NCBI GenBank assembly: GCA_965364735.1 | Contig: CBDTYW010000067.1 | Coordinates: 1-15,151 of the forward strand | DNA from: CBDTYW01 sp965364735 | GTDB lineage: Bacteria > Actinomycetota > Nitriliruptoria > Nitriliruptorales > Nitriliruptoraceae | Direction: 5' to 3' | Length of the DNA: 15,151 nucleotides | Part shown: one piece after another, positions 14,406-15,151 of the stretch | Layout: each line of letters opens with the position of its first letter | How positions within the stretch are numbered: the first letter of the stretch is position 1 | Notes under the pieces: generated by a model | Database searches by the model: none | What the model was told of the DNA's origin: nothing | What the model saw: the letters and a program-made list of their open reading frames with translations, nothing else | Made by a program: the position numbers and the translations under genes

Positions 14406-15151
14406 TCACGAGCGAACGCTCAGGACCTTCGTGCGTGCCGTCGGTGTGACGACCGGTCGGCGCCGAAGGCTCCACAGCGTGAGGCCAGAGGTCAGCACGC
14501 CGAGGACGGTCAGCACGACGAACCAGCGCTGACCGAACGGCGCCCAGTCGGTGATGATCGCGAGGTCGTCGAGGACGTTCGTGCCGGACCAGTAGTTGCT
14601 GACGACGACGAGCAGGCCGATCGTCTGCACCGTTGCCGCGAGCGCGAGCACCAGACCAGCCGAGTGCTCCGGCGAGAACCGACGGAGGTTGTCGGTCGTG
14701 CCGACCGCACCGACCGCGGCGAGCCCGGCGATCGCGGTGAACAAGTAGCGGCCGTGCAGGCCAGCGGGGATGCCTGCGCGCTGGTAGCCGCTCCACGCCG
14801 CGTAGCCGACGATCGCGCTCGTCGTGACGAGCGGAAGGAGCAGGACCAGCGCCGGTCCGCGTCGGCTGAGGGAGCGCAGCCCGATCACGAGCGAGAGCAG
14901 CGCCGTGATCGTGAGCAGGACGATGAGCCACTGAGGGAGCGCGAACTGCTCGACGCCGAAGAACCCCCAGAACGTCGACGTCATCCGGTCGGCCACCTCG
15001 CCGAGCCACGGCACGAACGGGGCGTCGACGCTCTCCGGCTCGGCGTACGCGAACCCGCGCGGCTGCGGGGTGCCGTCGACGATGGTGTTGCGAACCGGCC
15101 AGAACCCGCCACCGACGACGACGGTCGCACCGGCCACCGCGAGCAGGCGGA
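14406..15151 (-). CDS. DUF2142-like membrane protein, C-terminal part (runs off window)
   Basis: The minus-strand frame is open to the window edge at 15151 and stops at 14408-14406, giving 247 visible residues of the C-terminal half; the start is outside. A GTG at 15137 is in frame, but coding continues upstream of it (RLLA), so it is not taken as the start. TFWGFFGVEQFALP and LHGRYLFTAIAGL are strongly reminiscent of the late segments of DUF2142 proteins, with the GRY loop matching WQGRY in the convergent neighbour. About five hydrophobic segments are visible, then a short basic tail. It ends 27 bp from the stop of the other DUF2142-like gene. It is probably another GT-C-type glycosyltransferase of the same glycan region, but the N-terminal catalytic loop cannot be seen. 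Confidence 0.75.
   Translation of the reverse strand, partial: RLLAVAGATVVVGGGFWPVRNTIVDGTPQPRGFAYAEPESVDAPFVPWLGEVADRMTSTFWGFFGVEQFALPQWLIVLLTITALLSLVIGLRSLSRRGPALVLLLPLVTTSAIVGYAAWSGYQRAGIPAGLHGRYLFTAIAGLAAVGAVGTTDNLRRFSPEHSAGLVLALAATVQTIGLLVVVSNYWSGTNVLDDLAIITDWAPFGQRWFVVLTVLGVLTSGLTLWSLRRRPVVTPTARTKVLSVRS

Noticed and set aside
1..15151. CRISPR array, tRNA/rRNA, prophage, toxin-antitoxin or defence-system genes
   Set aside because: No spaced direct repeats, cloverleaf-like sequences or matching protein motifs were seen on either strand; nearly all sequence is explained by glycan and wall genes.

Overview
The window is GC-rich bacterial DNA (roughly 70% G+C) with dense coding, many GTG starts, one likely TTG start and alternating strands. 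A secreted SpoIID/LytB protein carrying three type-2 cell-wall-binding repeats, a run of GT-C membrane proteins and a DUF2304 domain together suggest an actinomycete (Actinomycetota). A deep-branching high-GC lineage such as Nitriliruptoria or Euzebyales, or a Cellulomonas-like group, would fit, but no phylogenetic marker is present and this placement is inference.

Layout, left to right. 1-869 (+) is the 3' part of a sugar-nucleotide pyrophosphorylase. A 200-bp spacer follows that may hold a degraded insertion-sequence fragment. 1070-3559 (+) is an exported SpoIID/LytB cell-wall protein. 3579-4937 (-) is a GT39/ArnT-like GT-C membrane glycosyltransferase. 5065-7828 (+) looks like a three-gene operon: a YbhN/AglD-type flippase-like membrane protein, a GNAT acyltransferase and a PIG-L deacetylase. 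7942-8979 (+) is a family-2 glycosyltransferase with a DUF2304 membrane domain fused at its N-terminus. 8980-10020 (-) is UDP-glucose 4-epimerase (galE), and 10121-11806 (-) is a polytopic GT-C-like protein. 11875-12945 (+) is a second, dolichyl-phosphate-hexose-synthase-like GT2, followed with overlapping stop and start by a DUF2142-like GT-C protein (12942-14378, +). 14406-15151 (-) is the C-terminal part of another DUF2142-like protein cut by the window edge.

Read together, this is a cell-surface glycan region. The pyrophosphorylase and GalE would supply activated sugars. The two GT2 enzymes would load them onto polyprenyl phosphate on the cytoplasmic face. The flippase-like protein could help lipid-linked intermediates cross the membrane. 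The GT-C proteins would then transfer sugars on the outer face, while PIG-L and GNAT would de-N-acetylate and re-acylate a sugar. The SpoIID/CWB2 protein would act on, or sit in, the wall. Each family call is well supported by motifs; the common pathway is inferred from co-location. The glycan's structure cannot be told from the sequence.

I saw no tRNA, rRNA, CRISPR array, toxin-antitoxin pair, phage gene or intact mobile element. The longest stretch without a gene is the 200 bp at 870-1069. Nothing here is convincingly a new system. The most distinctive points are the DUF2304-GT2 fusion, the reversed order of the SpoIID motifs, the flippase/GNAT/PIG-L operon and the zero-spacing convergent stops at 8979/8980.
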